Positions 5,261 through 12,487 of a DNA stretch of 38,177 nucleotides are shown here, piece by piece. Origin of the DNA: an uncultured Oscillospiraceae bacterium (GTDB lineage: Bacteria > Bacillota > Clostridia > Oscillospirales > Oscillospiraceae); assembly GCA_910584045.1 (NCBI GenBank), contig CAJTYO010000022.1, positions 1 to 38,177 of the forward strand. The letters are read 5' to 3'. The translations under genes and the position numbers were made by a program. Position 1 is the stretch's first letter. Every line of letters begins with the position of its first letter. The notes below the pieces were generated by a model. The model was not told where the DNA came from. It did no database searches and saw only the letters and a list, made by a program, of their open reading frames with translations.

Positions 5261-5611
5261 CTATCCTCCGTGGTTACTGTCTTCGGCGGGGCGGTAACTA
5301 CGGTACAACTCCAGCCAGTCAGGCAGGTCCATCGTCACCCGCCAGCCCTCCCGGCTGCGCCGGTGGAACACGGCGGGGAAGCCGTCCCCGAACCGGTCAG
5401 CATCCCGCCGAGCCTGGGCCATCCATTCAGACAACCGCAGGGCCTCCGCCCGCTTGCACTCGATATGCACCCCGGGGAGGCCGGTCAGGTCCGGCACATC
5501 CCCGTAGCTCCGGGCGCGGCCAGCCTCCACCGGGTACCCGTGGTTCTGAAGGATACGGGACAGTTCCAGCTCGGCGGCGCGGCCTTTGCGCTGACTTCCT
5601 TTACCGCCCAT
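5261..5611 (-). CDS. Hjc-like PDDEXK nuclease
   Basis: A 116-residue protein. The start MGGKGSQRKGRAAELELSRI (ATG 5609-5611, with GGAGG just upstream) is the basic N-terminus of archaeal-Hjc/phage resolvase-like nucleases. Then come RARSYGDVPDLTGLPGVHIE and CKRAE: the GD-PD-...-E-C-K order supplies Glu, Asp and Glu-x-Lys of the PDDEXK active site. Likely role: cutting branched DNA during element replication or recombination. It overlaps the upstream 63-residue gene by 11 bases. Confidence 0.78.
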   Translation of the reverse strand: MGGKGSQRKGRAAELELSRILQNHGYPVEAGRARSYGDVPDLTGLPGVHIECKRAEALRLSEWMAQARRDADRFGDGFPAVFHRRSREGWRVTMDLPDWLELYRSYRPAEDSNHGG

Positions 5612-5792
5612 GTTCCGCCTCCCATTCCCTGGCAAAGGCATGTGCGGCCTCGCAGTCAGCGGCAATGCAGAGGATCACATACCCCGGTTCCTCGCCCTGG
5701 ACTACCGCCTGCCGGTTCGCCTCCAGAATCCGGTCAAGTGTGTCGATGTGGAAAGACTTTTGTTTCAGCGAGTACTCACACGCCCAGATCAT
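5601..5792 (-). CDS. 63-residue hypothetical phage-type protein
   Basis: MIWACEYSLKQKSFHIDTLD continues with an amphipathic helix and a strand (PGYVILCIAADCEAAHAF). Its ATG overlaps the helicase stop (ATGA), and its end overlaps the nuclease start, so it is firmly within the replication operon. No family recognised. Confidence 0.65.
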   Translation of the reverse strand: MIWACEYSLKQKSFHIDTLDRILEANRQAVVQGEEPGYVILCIAADCEAAHAFAREWEAEHGR

Positions 5793-7045
5793 CGTTCCAC
5801 CTCCCAGTCGAACTTCCGGTATGGCGATCCGCCAGCCTGATAAAATCGCCTGGTCACCGGGTCAAAATCAAGCTGGATCGTTCCCCGGTCACCATACCGG
5901 CGATTCTTCAAAACGCGGACCCCCGCCGAGCAGCCCACTTCCGCCACCTTTTCGTCCGGGACCCGGCCCACCCGGAAAACGTTGTCGGCACGGTTCGTCA
6001 GGTCGGCGGTACCAGCTACATCGTCAGAATCGAAATTGCCGTCCCGGGTCTTTCGGGGATGGGCGACCAAGTGGACGTGAACATCAAACCGCTTTGCGAA
6101 GGCTACCAGCCGGGAAGCGAACACGGACTGCGCCCGCCACTGGCCCAACCTGCCCTCGTCCTTCAGCGCGGCAGTCATGACGTTGTCCACAACGAACGAG
6201 CTGCAGTGCCAACGCCGCTGGGCATACTCGAACAGGCTGAGGATGTTGTCCTCGTCATGGGCGTTGGACGTCCGGATATCTGTAATGAACACCCGCCGGT
6301 CAAGCCATTTGTCGATCCGCTCCCGGGCTGTGACGCTGACAGCGTGCAGCTCCTTCCCGGTGACCGTGTCTGTCTGCCGGTAAATATTGCCGCTCCCGGC
6401 GATCTGCTGGTACAGGATGGACTTAAAGCTGGCGGCGGGCATTTCTCCGGAGTAGACGCACACCCGCTTTCCTCTTGCTATGGCCTCGGGAATAAATTGG
6501 CTGAGAAGGGTGCTTTTGCCCTCGCCCCGTTTTCCGGTCCATACCGACAGCTCCCCGCCGGAGAAGCCGCCTACAGCCCGGTCCAGCGCAGGCAGTCCGG
6601 AGAAGGTCCGGTTTTTGCTTACCGCTTCGTCCGGCTGCACGTCGGAGATATTCAAGAGCCCGTTGACCGGCAGCTCCCGGCACCCCAACAGAAGCCGCTC
6701 CACGGCCCTGATCCCGCCTTTGTCCCGCAGCTCCTGGACCGTGGCGCATCCATGCCACGCATCATCGGCGGGCAGACAGACGAACGCGCCAAACCGGGCC
6801 AGCAGCTCGTCCGCGATCTCCCGCTGGGCGTTTCCGGGCGGGACCGCGACCAAGATGAACGGGAATTGCCCCACGAACTCCCGGCACAGCCCCACGTCCT
6901 CCCAGGTGGACGACATTGCCTTACAGACGGCATTGACCTGTACGGCCTCCACGCCGTCATAATCCAGGCACCACCACAGGCCGGTGTTCAGGGCGGGGTC
7001 CAGGAACCGCTCCTGGAAATACAGGACATCAGAAATATTCGCCAT
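5789..7045 (-). CDS. Phage replicative helicase, DnaB/Twinkle type
   Basis: A 418-residue protein from ATG 7043-7045 (AAGGG upstream; a GTG six codons earlier has no better site). Residues 1-115 look like a Toprim-type domain of the Twinkle class (FPFILVAVPP, LLARFGAFVC, LPADDAW). The RecA-like motor follows: Walker A GKRGEGKST at 171-179, CVYSGEM as the DnaB H1a-like motif, Walker B FVVDN near 284-288, and HLVAHPRK. It probably unwinds element DNA at the fork and may carry vestigial primase function. It overlaps the upstream replisome-organizer gene by 17 bases. Confidence 0.85.
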   Translation of the reverse strand: MANISDVLYFQERFLDPALNTGLWWCLDYDGVEAVQVNAVCKAMSSTWEDVGLCREFVGQFPFILVAVPPGNAQREIADELLARFGAFVCLPADDAWHGCATVQELRDKGGIRAVERLLLGCRELPVNGLLNISDVQPDEAVSKNRTFSGLPALDRAVGGFSGGELSVWTGKRGEGKSTLLSQFIPEAIARGKRVCVYSGEMPAASFKSILYQQIAGSGNIYRQTDTVTGKELHAVSVTARERIDKWLDRRVFITDIRTSNAHDEDNILSLFEYAQRRWHCSSFVVDNVMTAALKDEGRLGQWRAQSVFASRLVAFAKRFDVHVHLVAHPRKTRDGNFDSDDVAGTADLTNRADNVFRVGRVPDEKVAEVGCSAGVRVLKNRRYGDRGTIQLDFDPVTRRFYQAGGSPYRKFDWEVER

Positions 7046-7688
7046 AGGGATCACCCTTCCCACTGCTGCCCTGCTCGTTTGTTCGCTTTTTTACCCAAGT
7101 AATCACAGCAGCCCGCCAGTCCTTCATTTTGTTTCGTCCCACCATCCATCCCTTAGATTCGTAGAATGCCACAAACACCTCCGGGTCGATTTGGTACTTT
7201 TTCTCCCGACAGTACACCCGAACATCTTCCACCGTTGGCGGAACAAAATTCTCCCGCCCCCCGGAACGGGGGGTAAGGGGGGATATAGACTTATCTATAC
7301 TATACTTACCTATACTTACCTCGGTTTCCGTTTGGTTGCCATTTGGTAAACCAGTGGTTTCCATTTGGTTGCCACTTTTCAGTTGTACCAATAATCCGGA
7401 ATAAATACTGGGGTGATAGCGGTCTTTTCGAAGCTGATTATTAACAGTCCAATCAGTTATGTAGCTGACTAAATCATCATTGAGGACGCTTATAAACCCC
7501 TTCGAGGCCAGCACCCGTAAGTCATCTTCCGTGGCACCTGTGGTCCGCATGACAGAAAATGCCTCTACAACGCCATCATCGTCCGCCTGCATCCCCAAAT
7601 CATAGTACAGCAGACGGGAGGTGGACGGCATCCGCAGAAACCGGGCGGAACCTATCACCGATTTTGCAAACATTCTTCTTTCTGCCAC
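7029..7688 (-). CDS. DnaD-like phage replisome organizer
   Basis: A 219-residue protein. The N-terminus (MAERRMFAKSVIGSARFLRM, PSTSRLLYYDLGMQADDDG, VEAFSVMRTTGA, DDLRVLASKGFI) matches the winged-helix replisome-organizer domain of Firmicutes phages, and the C-terminus (PPTVEDVRVYCREKKYQIDP, FYESKGWMVGRNKMKDWRAAV, WVKK) is the DnaD/DnaB-like segment. Such proteins bind the origin and load the helicase, and the helicase is the next gene. A Ser/Thr/Asn-rich linker joins the two parts. Begins two bases after the upstream gene's stop. Confidence 0.85.
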   Translation of the reverse strand: MAERRMFAKSVIGSARFLRMPSTSRLLYYDLGMQADDDGVVEAFSVMRTTGATEDDLRVLASKGFISVLNDDLVSYITDWTVNNQLRKDRYHPSIYSGLLVQLKSGNQMETTGLPNGNQTETEVSIGKYSIDKSISPLTPRSGGRENFVPPTVEDVRVYCREKKYQIDPEVFVAFYESKGWMVGRNKMKDWRAAVITWVKKRTNEQGSSGKGDPYGEYF

Positions 7689-7690
7689 GC

Positions 7691-8086
7691 CTATACCTCC
7701 GCTTGTTCAATGGCCGACGCCGTGGCCTCGATCTCCCCGGCCCGGCGGCGGAGGCTCCGGACGCAGCGGTCACGCTCCGCCGAATCCCCCGGAAGGAAAT
7801 AGCCGTGGATGTTGTCCGACAGAATCGGTATTCCCTGCCGCCGTTCGGTCTCGATCATCAGCCGCAGCTCCCGGTCGGACAGGCCGGTCAGTGCCATCAG
7901 CTCCCGCCGAGAAACGGCGTTCTCCGCGCCGGGGTGGAGCAAATCGGCAATCCGGAAAGGTTGACGGCTGGTTGGGGAAATGGTAGAATGATTGGCGGAA
8001 GCGTGGGAAGTTTGTGAGGCTGTCCCGTTTTCCACCGCCCGTCCTGGTACTGCAATACCGGGGCGGGTTTTTCTTGTGTTGCTCAT
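7691..8086 (-). CDS. Helix-turn-helix phage protein
   Basis: A 131-residue protein. The first 40 residues are Ser/Thr-rich and disordered. Residues about 45-100 contain NAVSRRELMALTGLSDREL followed by RLMIETERRQGIPI and GYFLPGD, a winged helix-turn-helix found in proteins of phage replication operons. The C-terminus is a coiled coil (RCVRSLRRRAGEIEATASAI). Its ATG overlaps the preceding stop (ATGA). It probably binds DNA at the origin or a promoter. Confidence 0.7.
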   Translation of the reverse strand: MSNTRKTRPGIAVPGRAVENGTASQTSHASANHSTISPTSRQPFRIADLLHPGAENAVSRRELMALTGLSDRELRLMIETERRQGIPILSDNIHGYFLPGDSAERDRCVRSLRRRAGEIEATASAIEQAEV

Positions 8087-8274
8087 TGGGCAACCGCCTT
8101 CGTCTGCCGCTCAATCCAATCTTGTAATCCGGACACGCTAACCAAGACCCGGTTACCCACCCGGAAGCTGGGGAAATCATCCCGTCCTATGTACTGGTAC
8201 AGTGTGGGCCTCGACACGCCCAATAGTCGTGCGGCCTCGGCGGCGGATACAGCCAAAGGGGAAAGCTTGTCCAT
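8083..8274 (-). CDS. Excisionase/AlpA-like DNA-binding protein
   Basis: A 63-residue helix-turn-helix protein: SAAEAARLLGVSRPTLYQYI then GRDDFPSFRVGNRVLVSVSG and LQDWIER. This is the MerR-like winged helix shared by excisionases and AlpA regulators (HTH_17). The element has no other obvious xis, so this is the best candidate recombination directionality factor, although an early transcription factor is equally possible. The ATG overlaps the upstream stop as TAATG. Confidence 0.78.
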   Translation of the reverse strand: MDKLSPLAVSAAEAARLLGVSRPTLYQYIGRDDFPSFRVGNRVLVSVSGLQDWIERQTKAVAQ

Positions 8275-8453
8275 TAGACCGCCCCCTTTTCCAGCTCCCG
8301 GATGATGGAAAAAATCTTCTCCTTCTCCTCGGCGGGAAGTTCACGGCGGAGTTTGCGGGAGAGAGAACAGTCCGCAACTCCCAGGGCCTCGGCGATTTGC
8401 CACAGCTTTACACCGGCACCGGCAGCAGTTCGTCTGATATCTTGATTCGTCAT
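8274..8453 (-). CDS. 59-residue Cro-like HTH protein, first gene of the replication operon
   Basis: The ATG at 8451-8453 has AGGAGGT eight bases upstream. The sequence MTNQDIRRTAAGAGVKLWQI continues AEALGVADCSLSRKLRRELP and then AEEKEKIFSIIRELEKG. LWQIAEALGVADCSLSRKLR is a clear helix-turn-helix. By position, first gene under the leftward early promoter and opposite the XRE repressor gene, it is the Cro-equivalent. Homologous small proteins occur in many Clostridia prophages. Confidence 0.75.
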   Translation of the reverse strand: MTNQDIRRTAAGAGVKLWQIAEALGVADCSLSRKLRRELPAEEKEKIFSIIRELEKGAV

Positions 8454-8477
8454 TTGGGTGTACCTCCTACAAAATTG

Positions 8478-8506
8478 TTGACAGCTCTCTATGTAGCTGT
8501 TATAAT
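8478..8506 (+). promoter_or_regulatory. Consensus promoter of the XRE repressor with operator in spacer
   Basis: TTGACA (8478-8483), 17 bp, TATAAT (8501-8506), a full consensus. The spacer is flanked by ACAGCT (8481-8486) and AGCTGT (8495-8500), an inverted repeat with 8-bp centre. A second ACAGCTGT palindrome lies at 8556-8563. These are the likely CI/Cro-type operators. Confidence 0.8.
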
Positions 8507-8507
8507 T

Positions 8508-8536
8508 ACTTTAGCACACAACAAGAGCGTTTGCAA
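8508..8536 (-). promoter_or_regulatory. Leftward promoter of the replication operon
   Basis: On the minus strand TTGCAA (8536-8531), 17 bp, TAAAGT (8513-8508). Divergent from and nearly touching the repressor promoter, with the two AGCTGT operator sets on either side, giving the layout of a lysogeny switch. Confidence 0.6.
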
Positions 8537-8601
8537 TAGACGAACAAAAGTTTTAACAGCTGTCGACAACTATAGAGCATTGGGAGACGAGGTGTAAATA
8601 T

Positions 8602-9282
8602 ATGGAGCGAAAAAATGAACGGCTTCCCATATTCACAGAGCGATTCAGGGAATTGCAAGGGGAGCGATCTAATACAGAATTTGCAGAGTTTTTAGGCATA
8701 TCGCGGCAAACTGTTGGTTTTTATTGGAACGGAGACCGTGTGCCAGATGCTATTACCATCATTAAAATTGCGAAAAAATGTGAAGTATCAGCAGATTGGT
8801 TACTTGGGCTAGATGATTTCCCTACAGTTCAACAAAAGAAAGAAGCAAATGATTTATTTGACCACCTAATGGAACTGATGGAAATGGAGTTTAACGAACA
8901 CGATAGAAGGAGAGTTAAAAGAATACTTTTTGAGGTTATACATGGTTTCAAAAGCGCTATGACCCACTATCTTGCTTATTCATGGTATGAGGATGCAATG
9001 GGACACACCGCGCTTGCTTTGTCCACTGTTGCACAATGTTTAGAATTTGCTCAAAGCCAAGAAAATAAGGCACCGTACGACCGCAAAGCTGGCAGCGATC
9101 TTTTGATTGAAATCGACAGGATAATTAATGGCGCTGCAACCAGCGCATATGTCGATTTAGGGCATTTTTTTAAGGCTTGCAGAAATGAGATTATGGAAGT
9201 CTTGAATGCAGGCGATTGTTATGAAATGGATCTTGGATATACCGATCTGTTTGACAAGCTGAAAGATAAAACGAAAAAATAA
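8602..9282 (+). CDS. XRE-family repressor of the element
   Basis: A 226-residue protein. The N-terminus is an XRE/CI helix-turn-helix: FTERFRELQGERSNTEFAEF, LGISRQTVGFYWNGDRVPDA and then ITIIKIAKKCEVSADWLLGL. The rest is helical with no S24 protease Ser/Lys pair, so SOS-type self-cleavage is not expected. Codon use is clearly AT-richer than in the neighbouring genes, a sign of separate origin. It has its own consensus promoter with internal operators and faces the replication operon, so it is the probable master repressor. Confidence 0.85.
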   Translation: MERKNERLPIFTERFRELQGERSNTEFAEFLGISRQTVGFYWNGDRVPDAITIIKIAKKCEVSADWLLGLDDFPTVQQKKEANDLFDHLMELMEMEFNEHDRRRVKRILFEVIHGFKSAMTHYLAYSWYEDAMGHTALALSTVAQCLEFAQSQENKAPYDRKAGSDLLIEIDRIINGAATSAYVDLGHFFKACRNEIMEVLNAGDCYEMDLGYTDLFDKLKDKTKK

Positions 9283-9383
9283 AAACCGCCCCCGGCGCTG
9301 ACACACCGAGGACGGATATAGGGCAGTAGACTTTGCACGGCCTAACTGCCCTCCTATCATACCAGAAACAAGGAGGAATTGCA

Positions 9384-10562
9384 ATGGCAAGAAAAAGCAC
9401 CAGAGCCGCCCAGGGCGGCGGCACGATCCGGCAGCGTCCGGACGGCAGGTGGGAGGCCCGGTTCACCGTGGGCCGGGACCCCGGCACCGGCAAACAGATC
9501 CAGCGCAGCGTCTACGGCTCCACCCAGAAGGAGGTCCGGCAGAAGCTGGCCCAAGCCGTGACCGAGGTCGACAACGGCACTTATCAGGCCCCCAGCAAGA
9601 TGACCGTGGGGCAGTGGCTGGACATCTGGCAACAGGAATATCTCGGCGGGGTGAAGCCGTTCACTGTACAAGGCTATGAGAAAAATGTCCGTGTGCATCT
9701 AAAGCCTGCCCTCGGCTCGATTAAGCTGGATGCACTGAGCGCCCACACCGTTCAGAAATTCATCAACGATATGTCAAAGTCCCACGGTGACAAGCCCCCG
9801 CTGTCCCCCAAGACGGTCAGAAATGCCCACGGGGTCCTCCACAAGGCCCTCCAGCAAGCTGTGAAGGTGGGCTATATCCGCTTCAATCCCGCCGATGCCT
9901 GTGAGCTTCCACGGCTGGAGCGCAAAGAAATCAATCCTCTGGACAGCGAGGCAATGGCGGCGTTTATGCGGGCCATAGAAGGGCACCGCTTCGAAACGGT
10001 TTACCTGACCATGTTGTTTACCGGTATGCGCCGTGGTGAGGCGTTCGGCCTGCTGTGGGACAGCGTAGACCTGGACAAGGGCACGATCCGCATTGACCGG
10101 CAGCTCCAAAACATCCCCGGCAAGCCGGGAGAGTTCCGGCTGATCTCCACCAAAAACGGCAAGGGCAGGACGGTCACCGCCGCCCCGTTCGTAGTGGAGC
10201 TGCTGAAGAAGCACAGGGCGCGACAGCTCCGGGACCGGCTCAAAGCTGGCCCACTCTGGAAAGATTACGGCTATGTGTTCTGCAATGAGACAGGGGAGCA
10301 TCTTTCTCCCAGCACAGTCTATCACAACTACAAGGAGATCGTGGCCTCCATCGGCCTCCCCGGCCTGCGCCTGCATGATCTCAGGCACAGCTATGCAGTG
10401 GCATCCCTCCGGGCCGGGGATGATGTAAAGACCGTTCAGTCCAATATGGGACACCATACCGCCGCCTTTACTCTGGACGTATATGGTCACGTCACCGAGG
10501 AAATGAAGCAGGCCAGCGCGGCCCGCATGGAGGCATACATAAAGGGTATTGCAAACCTGTAA
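9384..10562 (+). CDS. int: Tyrosine integrase
   Basis: A 392-residue site-specific recombinase; ATG 9384 follows AAGGAGG (an upstream in-frame ATG at 9333 lacks one). Domains: N-terminal AP2-like arm-binding region (GTIRQRPDGRWEARFTVG, about 13-60), core-binding SAM-like domain (about 72-165), catalytic domain with Arg216 (TGMRRGE), His331 and Arg334 (LHDLRHSYA), His357 (MGHH) and the nucleophile Tyr367 (LDVYGH). All key residues are present. It lies 78 bases from the 23-bp repeat at the ssrA end, and should catalyse integration there and excision with a directionality factor. Confidence 0.95.
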   Translation: MARKSTRAAQGGGTIRQRPDGRWEARFTVGRDPGTGKQIQRSVYGSTQKEVRQKLAQAVTEVDNGTYQAPSKMTVGQWLDIWQQEYLGGVKPFTVQGYEKNVRVHLKPALGSIKLDALSAHTVQKFINDMSKSHGDKPPLSPKTVRNAHGVLHKALQQAVKVGYIRFNPADACELPRLERKEINPLDSEAMAAFMRAIEGHRFETVYLTMLFTGMRRGEAFGLLWDSVDLDKGTIRIDRQLQNIPGKPGEFRLISTKNGKGRTVTAAPFVVELLKKHRARQLRDRLKAGPLWKDYGYVFCNETGEHLSPSTVYHNYKEIVASIGLPGLRLHDLRHSYAVASLRAGDDVKTVQSNMGHHTAAFTLDVYGHVTEEMKQASAARMEAYIKGIANL

Positions 10563-10580
10563 AGGGTAATTTGAAGGGTA
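10561..10580 (+). repeat. Paired AAGGGT repeats, candidate integrase arm sites (right)
   Basis: GGGT at 10564 and 10576 within AAAGGGTAA...AAGGGTAAA, the same 12-bp period as at 982-1002. The first copy overlaps the integrase stop codon. Confidence 0.4.
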
Positions 10581-10604
10581 AAACGCCCGGAAGAGGGTGC
10601 AGAA

Positions 10605-10638
10605 AAAGCCTAGAACCATTGCGGCTCTAGGCTTTCTT
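10605..10638 (+). terminator. Rho-independent terminator of int
   Basis: AAAGCCTAGA (10605-10614) pairs with TCTAGGCTTT (10626-10635), ending in a T-rich stretch, just before the right attachment site. It shields ssrA from rightward read-through. Confidence 0.75.
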
Positions 10639-10640
10639 CG

Positions 10641-10663
10641 TGGTGGAGGTGAGGGGAGTCGAA
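10641..10663. repeat. attR: 23-bp repeat at the ssrA 3' end
   Basis: Identical to 853-875. It forms the 3' terminus of tmRNA on the minus strand (acceptor strand, CCA and T-arm), so the gene stays intact after integration. Confidence 0.88.
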
Positions 10664-11009
10664 CCCCTGTCCGAAAACAATTCCACGGGATTTTCTCCGG
10701 GCGCAGCTGGTCATTTTAGACGGCGAGTCCGTCCTGTTCCCCTTCCGGCAGGCAGGTCAGCACGCCTGTCGGTCAGGTGAGAGTCATAGTTCATGGCACA
10801 GTCAACTCTTTCCGTGCACACGTTCACCGCTAAACGACGCCCTTCCCAAGTCGCGGTACTCTTAAGTCGGACGGCTGCTGTTAATTAAGCAGCAGCAAGA
10901 ACAGTTCTGTTGTTGTTCTTTAATTTATAAAGTTGCCTGTTTTAAGGTGGCCAGGCACCACCGCCCGCTGATCCCGCTTCCTCATCCCCGTCGAAACCGG
11001 TACACCCCC
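10641..11009 (-). ncRNA. ssrA: tmRNA (10Sa RNA)
   Basis: The minus strand starts GGGGGTGTACCGGTTTCGAC, with the GGATGAGG continuation typical of tmRNA 5' ends, and ends GGTTCGACTCCCCTCACC-TCCACCA, giving a tRNA-like domain with encoded CCA. The tag reading frame ends LKNNNRTVLAAA followed by TAA (10885-10887), a hydrophobic ...LAAA degradation tag as in other bacteria. The resume codon is not clear to me. Length about 369 bases. tmRNA rescues stalled ribosomes with SmpB, whose gene lies 0.6 kb upstream in the same direction. The 3' end is the integration site of the adjacent element. Confidence 0.95.
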
Positions 11010-11048
11010 CAATATCACATGACGGGAAAAGATAAATGCCAGCGTTGT

Positions 11049-11573
11049 CTACTTCTTCTCCGGTTCTGGGTAACATTCCCCATGCGTGTCCACTCGAATG
11101 GACGCAATGACCTGCGGCTTCTTGGGTCTATCATCGGTCATGGAGCGAGGCTCTCTCGAAATTGCCACAGCAGCCTCCACATTTTCGGTAATCCTGCCGA
11201 AAGCAGCATACTGACCGTCCAGATGGGGCGCGGCATCCACCATAATAAAAAATTGACTGCCAGCGCTGTCGGGGTCCATGGCTCTGGCCATAGACAGCAC
11301 ACCCAATGTGTGCAGAATATCGTTTTTCTCAAACCCGTTCCTAGAGAACTCTCCACGAATAGAGTAGCCGGGGCCGCCCATTCCGGTTCCCTGAGGACAG
11401 CCGCCCTGAATCATAAAACCGGGGATAACCCGATGGAAAATCAGCCCATCATAGTAACCGCCGTTGGCTAGTGCAATAAAGTTACTAACCGTGTTGGGAG
11501 CCTTATCAGGATACAGCTCTCCCTTCATAATCTCTCCATTCTCCAGGGTAATAGCAACCTCGGGATACTCCAT
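11049..11573 (-). CDS. Cyclophilin-type peptidyl-prolyl isomerase
   Basis: A 174-residue cytoplasmic cyclophilin with no signal peptide. Active-site signatures are visible: FHRVIPGFMIQGGCPQGTG (catalytic Arg, Phe, Gln), SMARAMDPDSAGSQFFIM, and a late HLDGQYAAFGRI. It accelerates proline isomerisation in protein folding. ATG follows AAGGAGGAG. It starts 13 bases after smpB and is transcribed towards ssrA, so the three probably share transcription. Confidence 0.95.
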   Translation of the reverse strand: MEYPEVAITLENGEIMKGELYPDKAPNTVSNFIALANGGYYDGLIFHRVIPGFMIQGGCPQGTGMGGPGYSIRGEFSRNGFEKNDILHTLGVLSMARAMDPDSAGSQFFIMVDAAPHLDGQYAAFGRITENVEAAVAISREPRSMTDDRPKKPQVIASIRVDTHGECYPEPEKK

Positions 11574-11586
11574 GGAAATCTCCTCC

Positions 11587-12054
11587 TTAACGTCCGAAAG
11601 ATTTTACAGCCCGATCGATGTCTCGCTTAGCGTCTCGCTTGGCAATAGAATCTCTTTTGTCATAGTTCTTTTTCCCCTTGCACAGCCCAACCTCTACCTT
11701 GACCCGTGCGTTTTTAAAGTATATGCTTAACGGGACTAATGCATACCCATCTTGCTGCGCTAGAGCTTGCAGGCGGTTAATCTCCCTCTTGTGCATCAAA
11801 AGACGGCGCGGACGGACCGGGTCCCGATTAAAAATATTGCCGTGCTCATAGGGGCTCACATGCATACTATGGAGATAAATCTCTCCATTTTTTGCAATAC
11901 AGTAGGCGTCCTTCAAATTCAGAGTTCCTGCCCGAATAGATTTGACCTCCGTCCCGAACAGCTCGATCCCCGCCTCATAGCGGTCCTCCACGAAGTAATC
12001 GTGGTGGGCTTTTCGATTTTGGGCCGCGATTTTAACGCCCTTTTTTTCTGCCAT
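11587..12054 (-). CDS. smpB: SsrA-binding protein
   Basis: A 155-residue protein of normal length with the family signatures: IAAQNRKAHHDYFVEDRYEA, GIELFGTEVKSIRAGTLNLK, DAYC, HVSPYEHGN, RPRRLLMHKREINRL, and the basic C-terminal tail KKNYDKRDSIAKRDAKRDID. SmpB places tmRNA in the ribosomal A site with this tail filling the mRNA channel. It is the first gene of the smpB-cyclophilin-ssrA block. Confidence 0.97.
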   Translation of the reverse strand: MAEKKGVKIAAQNRKAHHDYFVEDRYEAGIELFGTEVKSIRAGTLNLKDAYCIAKNGEIYLHSMHVSPYEHGNIFNRDPVRPRRLLMHKREINRLQALAQQDGYALVPLSIYFKNARVKVEVGLCKGKKNYDKRDSIAKRDAKRDIDRAVKSFGR

Positions 12055-12093
12055 TCGGTTTCTCCTTCCTATAGGACACTGTTCGTAACTTTT

Positions 12094-12122
12094 ATTATAT
12101 CACATTTTGGTGCGTTTCGCAA
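12094..12122 (-). promoter_or_regulatory. Promoter of smpB
   Basis: Minus strand TTGCGA (12122-12117), 17 bp, TATAAT (12099-12094), 40 bases before the smpB start. Confidence 0.7.
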
Positions 12123-12161
12123 GATAATTTTAGATTATTGCCATAGATTGTTGATTTACTA

Positions 12162-12206
12162 TTGAAGTGCGAAAGCTCGAAAGAGCTCGACGCACTTCAA
12201 TTTTTT
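12162..12206 (+). terminator. Hairpin with T-run, orphan terminator
   Basis: TTGAAGTGC (12162-12170) pairs with GCACTTCAA (12192-12200) followed by six T. No rightward gene precedes it, so it may be a relic of an inserted element. Its inner part (AGCTCGAAAGAGCT) is also self-complementary. Confidence 0.55.
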
Positions 12207-12233
12207 ATGTTTTAGGGAAGGAGGCCGGGGAAC

Positions 12234-12458
12234 ATGGGCCGAAAAATCCGCTATCTCGGACCGAGTGAGCGGGCGGAAATTGAGAGACTCCACAGCAGGG
12301 GCGCTCCGGCGGCGGTGATTGCCGAGAAAGTCGGCTCTCATGCCTGTTTGTCAAGGTACTCCAACATTGGTTTTCCCGTCAGTTCAATGTTATCCAGGGC
12401 ATGCAAACAGGGGGCAAAATTGAAGGTAAAAACAATTGACCGCCCCGGTTTCCAATGA
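12234..12458 (+). pseudogene. Remnant of a small helix-turn-helix mobile-element protein
   Basis: ATG 12234 follows GGAAGGAGG. The first 35 residues, MGRKIRYLGPSERAEIERLH followed by SRGAPAAVIAEKVG, are the first half of a small HTH protein (RxIAxxLG type, as in IS30 transposase N-termini and phage regulators). After residue 36 the expected recognition helix is lost and the frame runs through an unrelated inverted-repeat region to a stop at 12458. It is probably a gene fragment joined to other DNA. Confidence 0.45.
12343..12411. repeat. Nested inverted repeats
   Basis: CCTGTTTG (12343-12350) pairs with CAAACAGG (12404-12411), and inside it AACATTG (12363-12369) pairs with CAATGTT (12385-12391). 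The 69-base structure interrupts the HTH fragment and may be the end of a lost element or a small non-autonomous insertion. Confidence 0.5.
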
Positions 12459-12474
12459 AACCGGGGCGGCCCTT
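12440..12474. terminator. Terminator between the HTH remnant and the SPFH gene
   Basis: CCGCCCCGGTTT (12440-12451) pairs with AAACCGGGGCGG (12458-12469), followed by CCCTTT to the right and by TTGTTTTT at a few bases' distance on the left strand. It most likely ends the leftward SPFH gene. Confidence 0.7.
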
Positions 12475-12487
12475 TCGTGTAAGTCAA

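Noticed and set aside
4364..7102. 912-residue rightward open frame
   Set aside because: Antisense to the J-domain, nuclease and helicase genes, which have clear motifs, ribosome binding sites and overlaps. High GC removes stops from the opposite strand; the translation is low-complexity and Pro/Gly/Leu-rich.
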